From Thalassotalea fonticola (GTDB taxonomy: Bacteria; Pseudomonadota; Gammaproteobacteria; Enterobacterales; Alteromonadaceae): a stretch of DNA of 64,000 nt. Position numbers and translations under genes: made by a program. The DNA lies in contig NZ_CP136600.1 in assembly GCF_032911225.1 (NCBI RefSeq), forward strand, positions 4,836,001 to 4,900,000, read 5' to 3'. Below the pieces are notes generated by a model. It was not told the origin of the DNA. It saw only the letters and a list, made by a program, of their open reading frames with translations, and ran no database searches. Numbering within the stretch: the stretch's first letter is position 1; each line of letters starts with the position of its first letter. Positions 37,201 through 46,361 of the stretch are shown one piece after another.

Positions 37201-39820
37201 AGCCGTTGATAACGCACCAGCCTTTGGTACTAGTGATTATGATATAACGAATAGAGTGCAGACAAATAATTATGTGCCCTGGGGTATATTATCCTGGGAC
37301 AATCCAGGTACGGCTAAACCGTCACCCGATATTTCAGCCCTAGTGCAAGAAGTCGTTGACCGTCAAGGCTGGAACTCAGGTAATAATATAGTGTTCTTCA
37401 TCAGTGGCGATGGCGAACGGACTGCCGAATCCTACGATGGTGCACCTGCATCGGCACCTAGATTATATATCGAATACAGTCAGGCACCGACGAACATGGC
37501 ACCGATTGCCGCATTTATTGAGTCTTGCAACGATTTGAACTGCTCCTTCACTGATACATCCACAGACAATGACGGTACACTCGGCAGTTGGTCCTGGGAA
37601 TTTGGCGATGGCGACATTTCCAGCGCGCAAAACCCAAGCCACAGCTATGCGTCAGCTGGCAGCTACACCGTAACCCTGACCGTAACCGATGATGACAATA
37701 GCAGCAACAGTACTAGCCAGTCGGTCACCGTCAGCGCACCGGCTAACCAGGCACCTAGCGCAAGTTTCTCTATCAGCACTGCGGATTTGACGGCAGCCTT
37801 TACTGACAGCTCAACCGACATTGACGGTACGATTGCAGCTTGGTCCTGGGACTTTGGCGATGGCGACATTTCCAGCGCGCAAAACCCAAGCCACAGCTAT
37901 GCGTCAGCTGGCAGCTACACCGTAACCCTGACCGTAACCGATGATGACAATAGCAGCAACAGCACTAGTCAGTCGGTCACCGTCAGCGAACCGGGTAACC
38001 AGGCACCTAGTGCAAGTTTCTCTATCAGCACTGCGGATTTGACTGCAACCTTTACTGACAGCTCAACCGATAGTGACGGTACGATTGCAGCTTGGTCCTG
38101 GGACTTTGGCGATGCTAACAGCGCTACCACCCAAAACCCAAGCCACAGCTATGCGTCAGCTGGCAGCTACACCGTAACCCTGACCGTAACCGATGATGAC
38201 AATAGCAGCAACAGCACTAGTCAGTCGGTCACCGTCAGCGAACCGGGTAACCAGGCACCTAGTGCAAGTTTCTCTATCAGCACTGCGGATTTGACTGCAA
38301 CCTTTACTGACAGCTCAACCGATAGTGACGGTACGATTGCAGCTTGGTCCTGGGACTTTGGCGATGGCGACATTTCCAGCGCGCAAAACCCAAGCCACAG
38401 CTATGCGTCAGCTGGCAGCTACACCGTAACCCTGACCGTAACCGATGATGACAATAGCAGCAACAGCACTAGTCAGTCGGTCACCGTCAGCGAACCGGGT
38501 AACCAGGCACCTAGTGCAAGTTTCTCTATCAGCACTGCGGATTTGACTGCAACCTTTACTGACAGCTCAACCGACATTGACGGTACGATTGCAGCTTGGT
38601 CCTGGGACTTTGGCGATGCTAACAGCGCTACCACCCAAAACCCAAGCCACAGCTATGCGTCAGCTGGCAGCTACACCGTAACCCTGACCGTAACCGATGA
38701 TGACAATAGCAGCAACAGTACTAGCCAGTCGGTCACCGTCAGCGCACCGGCTAACCAGGCACCTAGCGCAAGTTTCTCTATCAGCACTGCGGATTTGACG
38801 GCAGCCTTTACCGACAGCTCAACCGACATTGACGGTACGATTGCAGCTTGGTCTTGGGACTTCGGTGATGGCAACAGCGCTGCCACCCAAAACCCAAGCC
38901 ACAGCTATGCGTCAGCTGGCAGCTACACCGTAACCCTGACCGTAACCGATGATGACAATAGCAGCAACAGCACTAGTCAGTCGGTCACCGTCAGCGCACC
39001 GGCTAACCAGGCACCTAGCGCAAGTTTCTCTATCAGCACTGCGGATTTGACGGCAACCTTTACTGACAGCTCAACCGATAGTGATGGTACGATTACAGCT
39101 TGGTCCTGGGACTTTGGCGATGCTAACAGCGCTACCACCCAAAACCCAAGCCACAGCTATGCGTCAGCTGGCAGCTACACCGTAACCCTGACCGTAACCG
39201 ATGATGACAATAGCAGCAACAGCACTAGTCAGTCGGTCACCGTCAGCGCACCGGCTAACCAAGCACCTAGTGCAAGTTTCTCTATCAGCACTGCGGATTT
39301 GACTGCAACCTTTACTGACAGCTCAACCGACATTGACGGTACGATTGCAGCTTGGTCCTGGGACTTTGGCGATGCTAACAGCGCTACCACCCAAAACCCA
39401 AGCCACAGCTATGCGTCAGCTGGCAGCTACACTGTAACCCTGACCGTAACCGATGATGAGAGTGCTTCAGGCAGCGCTAGCCAGTTGGTGACGGTGACTG
39501 CACCCATTGCCCAGGCACCCAACGCACCCACAAACTTGGTCGCATTAGTTGAGAAATCAGGGAAAGGCAAGGACAAGGTGGTAACCAGCATCACCCTTAG
39601 CTGGGCCGACAACTCAAATAACGAGACAAGCTTTGTCATCGAGGCTTGCGTGAACATCGGCAAGGGTAGGAGCAGGGTATGCGACTTTGTAGGAGTGGGC
39701 AGCAGTGGGGAAAACGTCACTAGCTTTGCTGATCAGATACTGCTTGGTTATGACCGCTTCCAAGTCAAGGCGGTGAACGGCGTGGGTTCATCCGCTTACA
39801 GTAATCAGGTGAAGAAATAA
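34280..39820 (+). CDS. Giant secreted protein: zinc metalloprotease, metallophosphoesterase, PKD repeats, Fn3
   Basis: 1,846 residues. A signal peptide (about 1-43) and pro-region are followed by a reprolysin-like protease with HEHGHNLGMEH at 336-346 (HExxHxxGxxH). Next is a calcineurin-like phosphoesterase (about 437-700) with LGDFGDG, GDNRYG, LGNHDY, YFHHG and SAHDHTYE. Two related beta-sandwich modules (about 710-880 and 890-1065) start near SSTDDVEQ/SASDDVEQ. Eight PKD domains of about 84 residues (about 1070-1745) and a C-terminal Fn3 domain end the chain. It is probably an extracellular hydrolase. GC content is visibly higher than in the neighbours. AAGGAA precedes the ATG. Confidence 0.9.
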   Translation: MHQKSYISSISSILFPRIVVALSLLFLLSGTMVAMTVVEAASAGDINSIANDEASEKLFSTHPLYIRPSKYARAALIGNLNVKGLAQGKHKLRITLPNGKVVILQRSYLEKRGKGNSTWFGRVKGEANSEVVLTLKHGLIYGRIRIVNEVFELKSTRKKQLIVEQLDSQLFPERGDDTIRVPTSGDNSSSVNIPSAASSNDDGISTIDLLSVYSNDALNNAGSAEQVETIIQAAVDAANNAFVNSNISIRYRLVYTASVNYNTSGTTSNDLPWLRSDSQIAALRDQYGADMVSLIVDTSDSCGTGYVQQTPGSGFASFAFQVTDIDCAVGNLTFGHEHGHNLGMEHNPSNSSAYPENGSYLWSFGHYINGSYRTMMSYSDPCSSICPRAQQISNPNVIHNGYATGITNERDNARTGDLTGPISAAFREQVVPYDGSIVFAALGDFGDGSNAEADVASMVNDWLPDFIITAGDNRYGSDSYDEVVGQFYCNFLTDVSSGNFCDGGNSSINAFFPTLGNHDYSDGGGVDEYLSYFSLPGVGITTNNTSGSETYYDFVDGPVHFFALDSDLAWRNAANMNAQKSWLQALLATSISPWQVVYFHHGAYSSANHGSHPHMQWDFADWGVDAVISAHDHTYERIKQDDILYFVNGLGGRSLYSFGSPVAGSQVRYNGDHGAMRITASVEQMQFEFINRLGTVIDSHLLQPSVGNNNVVTTRIASSTDDVEQRSSDGSVDITDFDIELGDDPGSNEDQSVGLRFTALNIPQGASIISASLEFTVAEIDTATTNVSIRAQAADNAAEFVATTNNVTNRSLTNTSSSWNIAAWNTVGDVKQSTDISALVQEVINRNGWIAGNAMAFVVSGSGSRTAKSYDGDASAAPLLRIEYEVALPTSGSIDISVASASDDVEQKLSDGSMYFDSSDLELGSDESFNGEQSIGLRFRGIDIPQGAIIDSAYLEFIVDEANSGATDVEIRAQAVDNAPAFGTSDYDITNRVQTNNYVPWGILSWDNPGTAKPSPDISALVQEVVDRQGWNSGNNIVFFISGDGERTAESYDGAPASAPRLYIEYSQAPTNMAPIAAFIESCNDLNCSFTDTSTDNDGTLGSWSWEFGDGDISSAQNPSHSYASAGSYTVTLTVTDDDNSSNSTSQSVTVSAPANQAPSASFSISTADLTAAFTDSSTDIDGTIAAWSWDFGDGDISSAQNPSHSYASAGSYTVTLTVTDDDNSSNSTSQSVTVSEPGNQAPSASFSISTADLTATFTDSSTDSDGTIAAWSWDFGDANSATTQNPSHSYASAGSYTVTLTVTDDDNSSNSTSQSVTVSEPGNQAPSASFSISTADLTATFTDSSTDSDGTIAAWSWDFGDGDISSAQNPSHSYASAGSYTVTLTVTDDDNSSNSTSQSVTVSEPGNQAPSASFSISTADLTATFTDSSTDIDGTIAAWSWDFGDANSATTQNPSHSYASAGSYTVTLTVTDDDNSSNSTSQSVTVSAPANQAPSASFSISTADLTAAFTDSSTDIDGTIAAWSWDFGDGNSAATQNPSHSYASAGSYTVTLTVTDDDNSSNSTSQSVTVSAPANQAPSASFSISTADLTATFTDSSTDSDGTITAWSWDFGDANSATTQNPSHSYASAGSYTVTLTVTDDDNSSNSTSQSVTVSAPANQAPSASFSISTADLTATFTDSSTDIDGTIAAWSWDFGDANSATTQNPSHSYASAGSYTVTLTVTDDESASGSASQLVTVTAPIAQAPNAPTNLVALVEKSGKGKDKVVTSITLSWADNSNNETSFVIEACVNIGKGRSRVCDFVGVGSSGENVTSFADQILLGYDRFQVKAVNGVGSSAYSNQVKK
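37495..39510 (+). repeat. Tandem 252-bp repeats encoding eight PKD domains
   Basis: The period is exactly 252 bp: CAGGCACCTAG recurs at 37748, 38000, 38252 and so on. The first and last units are more diverged. Internal units are nearly identical at DNA level and alternate between two variants (GDGDISSAQ and GDANSATTQ), which suggests recent copying or recombination among units. Confidence 0.92.
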
Positions 39821-40200
39821 ATCACGTTAGCCGTGATGGTCTATTAAGCTGATTAAATCAAAGAAAACAAAGAAAGGTTGAAAAAAATTTAGAGTTCCTT
39901 GAGATAGTTGACTACATCAATAAAATTGGGGGATCTGTAAAAGTATCTGACGCTACTAATTACTACAGGTAATTACGGGGCGTTTCTGCCATACAATCTG
40001 TGGTTATACCAAGCAGTGTTACGAAAATTCGTAATGTAAATGATATAGAAAAGAACAGGTTTTGGAATTAACCAGATCTATCTTAAAGGGATTTTTGAAA
40101 ACCAAAAAGTTAACGCTACCTTATGACTTTCAGCCTGAACTTTACGTAAAAAATAAACAGTAATTGGTCTGAAAGTTTTAGATACCCAATAAATAAAAAC

Positions 40201-40231
40201 AAAGAAGCCGCTTTTAAAGCGGCTTTTTTTG
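40201..40231 (+). terminator. Rho-independent terminator
   Basis: GCCGCTTT-T-AAAGCGGC, an 8-bp stem followed by seven Ts. No intact gene ends just before it, so it may belong to a decayed gene. Confidence 0.85.
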
Positions 40232-40303
40232 ATTTTAACTGTCGCCAGTTTGTCGCCAAATCTAAAAGTTATCAGGAATAACTAATCGATTAAAAAGGAC
40301 TTT

Positions 40304-40611
40304 ATTTGGTGGAGCGGGGACGTCTGAATCGACGAACTAATTAATTGATTTTTATGCTAATTAAGTGTTGTTTGAACGCATAGTGTTACTTCAAATGTTA
40401 CTATAATTTCCTACTTGAAAGGCAGTTGAACCGCCGTCCGAGGTTTTGTTTTTCCATTCAGAAATGAATTGTTTAATCTATTTATTTCATCACCATGATC
40501 ACTTGATAAAAACAATAATATCACAAATTTAAAGTGGTAAGTTTAATAACTGTTTTATAAGACGAGTGAAAGTTGGTCCTCTACTAGTCAGGACTGCAAA
40601 TGCAAATAGGC
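40304..40611. repeat. Right copy of the ~300-bp direct repeat with tRNA/tmRNA-3'-like end
   Basis: It starts TTTGGTGGAGCGGGGACGTC, like the reverse complement of a tRNA/tmRNA 3' end. It keeps the same landmarks as 33701-34003: AACTAATTAATTGATTTTTA, GTGTTACTTCAAATGTTACTA and AGAAATGAATTGTT. With the left copy it brackets a 6.6-kb segment, as att-type repeats bracket an integrated element. Confidence 0.65.
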
Positions 40612-40848
40612 TGTTAAAGTTTGAACAGAATTTTATGCGCTGCGACCGTCTCTGATGTAGCACTTGCAGTCATAGGGGGGCTTTAATCTATGAGTGATAC
40701 TTTGATTGTTTTACAAATGATATAAGCATCTTCGACTGCTAACATTTTGTAGTTATCACTCATGGTATGAGACTAACAATATTCACTTTTAAATAACCTG
40801 AAATTGCACCTTTATAATGATTCAATACTTTGATGGATGCGCTTGAGA

Positions 40849-41088
40849 TTAGCCACTACTATTCTCTAGCGATTCAGCTAAAGGTAATTGCGGATTAATA
40901 TATTTTGAAAGTTCTCGCCAACCTCTGAAGTAGTTCTCATGTGCTTGATATAGCAATCCTATAATTTCATTAGAGTTTTCAGGCTTGGAGGAAAAGAATA
41001 GGTCACCAGCGTCTCCAATGTGGTCATTCAATACGGGATGCTCTGCAAATAAACCTAAATAACCACCTCTTAAATAAGAAATTTCCAC
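40849..41088 (-). CDS. Small hypothetical protein, possibly a fragment
   Basis: The 79-residue frame starts at a GTG without a good ribosome site. The same frame stays open upstream to about 41126 without an ATG, which suggests the C-terminal part of a longer lost gene. It is acidic and soluble and ends LAESLENSSG. I do not recognise the family. Confidence 0.45.
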   Translation of the reverse strand: MEISYLRGGYLGLFAEHPVLNDHIGDAGDLFFSSKPENSNEIIGLLYQAHENYFRGWRELSKYINPQLPLAESLENSSG

Positions 41089-41149
41089 ATGGTAACGTAG
41101 TTGCTTGCTCTCGCAGTGAACTAGATCATTCGTCCTCTATTATCTAATT

Positions 41150-41608
41150 TTAATCATCGCTTAATGTAACGTAACAGTTACCACTCCAAATCATCGTTTG
41201 TTCAACATTGGCTTTGATTAACTTAGCTCTGAGTAATCCTTTAATAAGGCCATCACTAGTTCTTTGCAAATACACGCTGTAGCCATTATCACCAGTCAGC
41301 ATATATCCCCTACCAAAAGTTGGGAATCCTTTCTTCCAAGTGTTGTTTAGAAATACATGAAATTCCTGTTTTTTATAGTTAATTGATAATTCATAGTCAT
41401 CAGATTTTCCATTAACTATACTAAAAGTGTATAACCTTTTATCTTTAAAGTTTGTTACATCACTGTTGTTGTTATCTACCGAAATTGAAGAATCAAATTG
41501 ACACTCAAACTTAGGGGGCATTTTATAACCATGTGATTCAGAAAAGCTGTCAGCTAATGCTATAGGTGAATTTAAAAGGGTGATAAAAATAAACTTTTTC
41601 ATGTGCAT
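41150..41608 (-). CDS. Small secreted hypothetical protein
   Basis: The open frame extends upstream to 41797, but the start is placed at ATG 41608: AAAGG precedes it and the new N-terminus (MHMKKFIFITLLNSPIALA) is a signal peptide. The mature part is about 130 residues, beta-rich, with two Cys. No family is recognised. It is likely to be periplasmic. The DNA upstream of this start contains hairpins (GGCAATC/GATTGCC at about 41641-41659), fitting a leader rather than coding sequence. Confidence 0.6.
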   Translation of the reverse strand: MHMKKFIFITLLNSPIALADSFSESHGYKMPPKFECQFDSSISVDNNNSDVTNFKDKRLYTFSIVNGKSDDYELSINYKKQEFHVFLNNTWKKGFPTFGRGYMLTGDNGYSVYLQRTSDGLIKGLLRAKLIKANVEQTMIWSGNCYVTLSDD

Positions 41609-41812
41609 AATTGCCTTTAATTTATATTGAAATTTTTCCAGGCAATCTACGTGATTGCCGAGCATTAAAAAAACTATCAAATATGTTGGAAGGGTGAGCA
41701 GGTAGGTCTTTATAAAGACGTTTCCCCTATTACCTAAAACAGTGTGTGCTATACACCACATACCCATAAAATAGGTTTGAAAACCTTTTGCATACACTTT
41801 TCTTGAGATAAT

Positions 41813-41838
41813 AAAAAGCCCCGCATTAGCGAGGCTAA
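41813..41838 (-). terminator. Terminator after the outer-membrane protein gene
   Basis: On the minus strand AGCCTCGC-TAAT-GCGGGGCT (one G-T pair) is followed by TTTTTATT. It closes the gene at 41858-42397. Confidence 0.85.
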
Positions 41839-41857
41839 TTTCTTAATTCATTGTTGG

Positions 41858-42397
41858 TTACAGGGCAATCTTGATAGTAGCAGCTGTCATTGTTACATCG
41901 TCACCGTCCATATCGTAAGTTGTGTAGCGTGCGCCAATACTTACTTTTTCAGTGATTTTGTATTCACCACCAAAACCATAGAAAATATCTGTTCCGTCAT
42001 CTTCGATAGATTCATTCCAATAGCTATCAGAAAGCTCACCTTCCCAACTAGCGACACCAACCTTAGCCATCAATGTGAACTTTGGAGCTAGTTCAATTGA
42101 ACCAACAACACCAACAGTTAATGCGCTAGCTTCGGCTTCTACATCAGAGTCATAGTCAAATTCAGCACTACCGAAATCAACATAAGACGCTTCTAGAGCA
42201 ATTGCTTCGCTTAAATTGTATCCGCCTATAACTTCAAATCCTGTAGCCTTGTCAAAATCATCAATAGCAGTGCTACCGACTGAGCCAACTATGTATCCTT
42301 TACTTTCGACAGCTTGTACCTCGTTTTCTTTTTCTACTGCATTTGCTAATGATGTTGAAGCTAATAATATTAAGCTTACTGGTAATAATTTTTTCAT
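41858..42397 (-). CDS. Small outer-membrane beta-barrel protein (OmpA-like barrel)
   Basis: The start at ATG 42397 is supported by AGGA six bases upstream and by the signal peptide MKKLLPVSLILLASTSLANA. The mature chain is about 160 residues of alternating hydrophobic beta strands (GYIVGSVGSTAI, FEVIGGYNL, ALEASYVDFG, VSIGARYTTYD), ending in TIKIAL. It matches the general outer-membrane porin/opacity-type eight-stranded barrel. Expression is monocistronic, with its own terminator. Confidence 0.82.
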   Translation of the reverse strand: MKKLLPVSLILLASTSLANAVEKENEVQAVESKGYIVGSVGSTAIDDFDKATGFEVIGGYNLSEAIALEASYVDFGSAEFDYDSDVEAEASALTVGVVGSIELAPKFTLMAKVGVASWEGELSDSYWNESIEDDGTDIFYGFGGEYKITEKVSIGARYTTYDMDGDDVTMTAATIKIAL

Positions 42398-43291
42398 TGG
42401 AATCCTAAAATTTAGATTGTTAATTTTCAACTTGGGAGGATGATAATCAGGACTTGGTAGTTATGTGTATCAACTTTGTAACAATCGACTATATTGGAAA
42501 TTAAAGACAAACCAATTGTAATAAAGGACAACTTTTTAATAAAAAGAAACAAGTCGGTAGCAACCATTCTACCGCTTTATCTTTTCTTTAACGGCCTAAT
42601 CACTCCTGTAATATATCTAATTTTCAAATAGCCAGTGATTTTCATTTTCTTTTTACTTTTGTTGAAGTCAGAAAACTAAAGTTTCTAACTATGGGGGTAA
42701 TTTTTTATATAACGAGAATAGGTTGGCAGCATGCAGCCCGGCACTGTGGAACATAAGTTTAGTTGTTATTTCCACAGCTGAATTGACGATTTAACTTAAT
42801 GATTATAAAACAGTTGATATTTAACCATTTAAAAATTGTTACCTAAGATGCTACTAACCCCGTTTTTTACTGGGTATTTGTAAGTACATACCACATAAAG
42901 TAGTTACTAATATTTGGTCAACTTTTGCGACTTAACAGTCATTAGAATTTTAAAATTATGAGTAATAAAATGGGGTAAGACGACTACAGCAGCCGTTAGC
43001 TTTAATTGATCTTTCTACCCTAGCGGACAGTTAACTAGGTACTTGAAATAAACTAACGTTCGGACGAAAGCAGTACTTAAAAACATTGGTACTTAAGCAA
43101 CGAGTCTTGATTTTTCTATAGACAATTCTCTTGACCAAAAAACGATCAAATGGTGAAGAGATTTTTAATTTTAGGTGTTACTTTTGGTTACTTAAGTTAA
43201 CAAAAAGACACAGTGTTGAAGTGGTTTATTTATTATCTGTAATTTAAAATATAAATATAAATATAAACTAATTGATACTTACAGAACCAAA
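42398..43291. other. About 890 bp without a recognised gene
   Basis: AT-rich and broken in all frames. AGTACTTAAAAACATTGGTACTTAAG near 43072 is a short internal repeat. It may be decayed accessory DNA. Confidence 0.4.
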
Positions 43292-44329
43292 ATGAAATTA
43301 TTTCTAACTATATTAGCTCTTTTATTCTCGAGTCATGCTTATTCTGATGTGTGGGAGGCATTATCGTCAAAAGATAAAAGCTTAAATAAAACAATCTACA
43401 CATCAAAGCACTTCACCGTTGATGAAGGTAGGATAAAAATTAGAAGTGGATCGTTCCCTAAATGTAATTCGGATTATGGTATTAAATATGGGGTGTTGTC
43501 TTTAAATAATACTAATATCAAATTAAAATTTACTTGCTCGGAAGGTAGGTACCCAACAGAAAATTTTGAAATAGCAACAAAGGAAGGGATGAAGTTTACT
43601 TTGGGGTTTCTGAAATCCAATAAGAAATTCACATTCCAGATTACTACTCCTACGGTAGTGCGTGGAGAAAATCAGGTAACTTTTGACAAAGCTCTTGGTG
43701 AAGTGATAAAAGAGCCTAGAACAATCCACGTATTAAATCAATCTACAAAGGGTTCTTGGTACAGTACAGGTGAAAAGGGACAGTACGTTCTTATCGAGGA
43801 TATGAAGAATCAAAGAAAAAATCTATTAGGTTTGCATTATGATGAAATTAAGTCTGAGGTCACTTTAAAGCTCAATTTTAGAAGTGCTTATTGGACTGAT
43901 CGTTACCCTTCAATATATGGAAAGCAGATGGGGCACATTGGAGAGTGTAATTACCTTACTAATAATGAACAATCAGGGGTGCTGTATATTAACGGTAAAC
44001 CATTAGAACTTTCGTTAAAGTGTGAAAATTACAACAACATTATATCACTTCCCGATAGCAACGTAACTTATGTTCCGAGTGTTGGCCAGTTAAAAGTTGG
44101 TGAACTTATTATCTCTTTGAGTGATATTAAAAACTTAACTGAAATTAAAAAAATAAAAATACATTTTGAACTTAAGTCTCTATCAAAAGAAGCTTTTAGT
44201 AAGTCAATTACTCTACACCGCTCTATTAATGAAACTATTGCCTTAATAGATGCACAAAATAATAAGAAAAAGAAAGCTCTTAAAGCTAAAAAAGATTCAA
44301 TTAAAAGACAGGTTAATAATAGTATGTAG
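43292..44329 (+). CDS. Secreted hypothetical protein
   Basis: The 345-residue product has a signal peptide (MKLFLTILALLFSSHAYSDV). A beta-rich periplasmic region follows with Cys pairs near KCNSDYG and FTCSEGRY and again near GECNYL and LKCENYN, suggesting two related halves each with a disulfide. The C-terminus is lysine-rich. Codon use is very AT-rich. No family is recognised. It stands alone. Confidence 0.65.
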   Translation: MKLFLTILALLFSSHAYSDVWEALSSKDKSLNKTIYTSKHFTVDEGRIKIRSGSFPKCNSDYGIKYGVLSLNNTNIKLKFTCSEGRYPTENFEIATKEGMKFTLGFLKSNKKFTFQITTPTVVRGENQVTFDKALGEVIKEPRTIHVLNQSTKGSWYSTGEKGQYVLIEDMKNQRKNLLGLHYDEIKSEVTLKLNFRSAYWTDRYPSIYGKQMGHIGECNYLTNNEQSGVLYINGKPLELSLKCENYNNIISLPDSNVTYVPSVGQLKVGELIISLSDIKNLTEIKKIKIHFELKSLSKEAFSKSITLHRSINETIALIDAQNNKKKKALKAKKDSIKRQVNNSM

Positions 44330-44569
44330 CAGATAAACTGGTGTTTTAAGGTTTAAGTTACTGAATAAAAATCTATGTTATCTGCAGCTAGGAAAATTGT
44401 ACTTGGCTGCATTCTGTTAACACCAGAAGCAATAACTATGCTCATAAACACCTCTATTGGAAGTCCAATGTAACTCATTTGGTGTCTAGCAAAGTATGGG
44501 AACTCCATACTTACAAGTTTTACAACAAAGTATTTCATCAAGTACCACATAATGGTGATAGGAATAAAT

Positions 44570-44638
44570 GAATAAATTAAGCTTAATATTAATTATAGGT
44601 CTAGCATTGACTGGATGTGGCAAAGAACAAGTGTAGTG
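44570..44638 (+). pseudogene. Lipoprotein gene truncated after its signal peptide
   Basis: ATG 44570 with TAGGA before it begins a 22-codon frame whose translation is a lipoprotein signal with lipobox LTGC. It stops two codons after KEQ, exactly where an IS-end-like sequence begins (TGTAGTGG...GGCCACCTAAGTAG). It looks like a lipoprotein gene cut by insertion and later deletion. Confidence 0.55.
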
Positions 44639-44676
44639 GTAAAACTAGTTTGGCCACCTAAGTAGAGCTTTTTAGT
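44634..44676. repeat. IS-end-like sequence, copy 1
   Basis: TGTAGTGGTAAAAC, a short gap, then TTTGGCCACCTAAGTAGAG. A close copy lies at about 54094-54131. No transposase remains beside either. Confidence 0.5.
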
Positions 44677-44765
44677 AGCAATTTGACTGCAAGCCTTTGC
44701 GTTTCTGTATATCTAGGAAAACTTCATTACGATGTAAATAATTAAGCGGGCGCTGAATCATTTAA

Positions 44766-45815
44766 CTAGAAGGAACTTTCCTCTAAATGCTTAAATAAAG
44801 GAACTTCTTTTCTTCCAATTACTAGATCATATTCGTCATCATTAAACCAAAATTGACAAATATCACCATTATGTAGAGTTCTTACGCCAAAGGTATAAGC
44901 ACTATCATATTTATAGTCTTGAAGCTCATCCCAAGTACAACTTAAAGGGCTATAAGCTTGCTTACATCCATCAAATCCATCTTGGCTGCAATGATGTTCA
45001 TAAATAGGCTTTTTGAACATTCTTATAAAATATGGGGTTCTAAGAGTTTCAATCTTTTGTTCGATTAGGTTTGCTTTGCGATATTTACGGAAGTGAACAG
45101 ACAACCCTACAGGCAGAGATTCAAAATCAAAATGTCTAGGAGCAGGCATTACATAGTGGTCGTATGCATCCTCAATTTCTGACTCATGGTTATAAATATA
45201 ACCTTGAAAATCGTCTTCCGACAGCATCTTATTATTGAGTGATTCAGTAAATATAGATACTACAGCGCTTGGGATTTTTCCAAAATAACCCTCTCCACTA
45301 TAAGCCTTTATCAATTGTAACAACATTTCCATTGTTGATATGGGAGTGAACTTTTGTTTTTTATCTGCAAAAAATCTCGTGGGATAGACTTCAGCATATC
45401 TTTTTCCCCACTTAAAACTAGGCCTGTTGTTGTATTCTTTTTGTAAAATGCCGTCCTCTGAATCAATGCTTACTATCTTGCCTTCTTTTATAGACACCAA
45501 AGAACAGCCCCGTAAAGAATAATTAGTACAGCAATCACAAAAAGGTTCTACATAAGGAATTTTGATAGTACCAGAGTACCAATCTGCAAAAAGGGGGGGA
45601 TTACCTAAAAGCTTGTACTTACCTTTGATTGAAACTAAAAACAGCTTGTCTTCGTTAATTTCCCAGGTGCCTACATATGCTCTCCAACAGGCAGAGTTAT
45701 AAAAACTACTATCACCCGTTAGTAAAATTCTATCATGCTTGGGAACACCAAAACTTTCATCAATGTAGAGTTTTTGATTTCTGAATATCAAAACTTCTCT
45801 TGCCTGTTGCGTCAT
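44766..45815 (-). CDS. Hypothetical protein, Cys-rich, with WEI/ADWYSGTI region
   Basis: 349 residues, no signal peptide or membrane helix. The N-terminal third contains CWRAYVGTWEI and FADWYSGTIKIP (about 43-90), phrases I associate with a widespread uncharacterised domain; this is recollection, not a match I could run. A Cys cluster CDCCTNYSLRGC (about 93-104) could bind metal. The C-terminal half is unrecognised. Start at ATG 45815, with GGGAAAGG just upstream as ribosome site. No operon partner. Confidence 0.6.
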   Translation of the reverse strand: MTQQAREVLIFRNQKLYIDESFGVPKHDRILLTGDSSFYNSACWRAYVGTWEINEDKLFLVSIKGKYKLLGNPPLFADWYSGTIKIPYVEPFCDCCTNYSLRGCSLVSIKEGKIVSIDSEDGILQKEYNNRPSFKWGKRYAEVYPTRFFADKKQKFTPISTMEMLLQLIKAYSGEGYFGKIPSAVVSIFTESLNNKMLSEDDFQGYIYNHESEIEDAYDHYVMPAPRHFDFESLPVGLSVHFRKYRKANLIEQKIETLRTPYFIRMFKKPIYEHHCSQDGFDGCKQAYSPLSCTWDELQDYKYDSAYTFGVRTLHNGDICQFWFNDDEYDLVIGRKEVPLFKHLEESSF

Positions 45816-46361
45816 TACCTTTCCCAGTTTAATCTAATCAGATTTAAATATTGCTTTTGACTTTTTAGTCATATGCTACAGCTAATACTTTCCACATCTA
45901 TTTTGCCAAACAACACGATTGTTAAAAAATTTTATTCCATATTAAGGCAGCATTGAAGCTTGACATTGTGACTTTCTCTATTATCGACCACTAACTTGAC
46001 CACTCTTAGAAAAAAGCTAACGAATATCTTAAATTGATTCGATGTAACTATATATGGATACTTTGTTTCAAAATGATATTGACACTTAAGGGATGGATCA
46101 AGTCTGGCATCCTGCTCTCAAACACACCTTGTTTTTAGATCGAAATCGAATAAATAGAGAAACTAGGATTTTAATGTTTTAAATGTCTGCTTAGGGGAAA
46201 TCGATTTATTTTCTTCCGAAAGCTCCTAGTCGGTTTTTACGTGGTGCCTGAATACCAATAAGCCAAACCCAACCTTCCGCTAAGTGGCAACAGTCGCCGA
46301 TTCGGCATCGAATTTCGAACCAGGTATTTTATTTTTTTGATAAAACTGTCTCTTTGGTTCG
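45816..46361. other. Spacer without a recognised gene
   Basis: AT-rich and non-coding. It leads into the shared left flank of cassette array 1. Confidence 0.4.

Larger units (their letters stand above)
39821..40848. other. Segment with a terminator and the right-hand repeat, no gene
   Basis: No intact gene. A short open stretch around 39880-39970 looks like a gene remnant but is not recognised. TGTCGCCA occurs twice near 40241-40260, just before the att-like TTGGTGGAG. Confidence 0.45.

Noticed and set aside
37495..39510. Regular 252-bp tandem repeats as a possible CRISPR-like array
   Set aside because: They are in frame and encode PKD domains; unit size and lack of variable spacers exclude CRISPR.
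37663..39720. Open frames on the minus strand across the PKD repeats
   Set aside because: They are mirror frames of a repetitive, high-GC coding sequence and have no ribosome sites.
44353..44550. 65-codon minus-strand frame
   Set aside because: No ribosome site, no family likeness, and it lies next to a truncated gene; probably chance.
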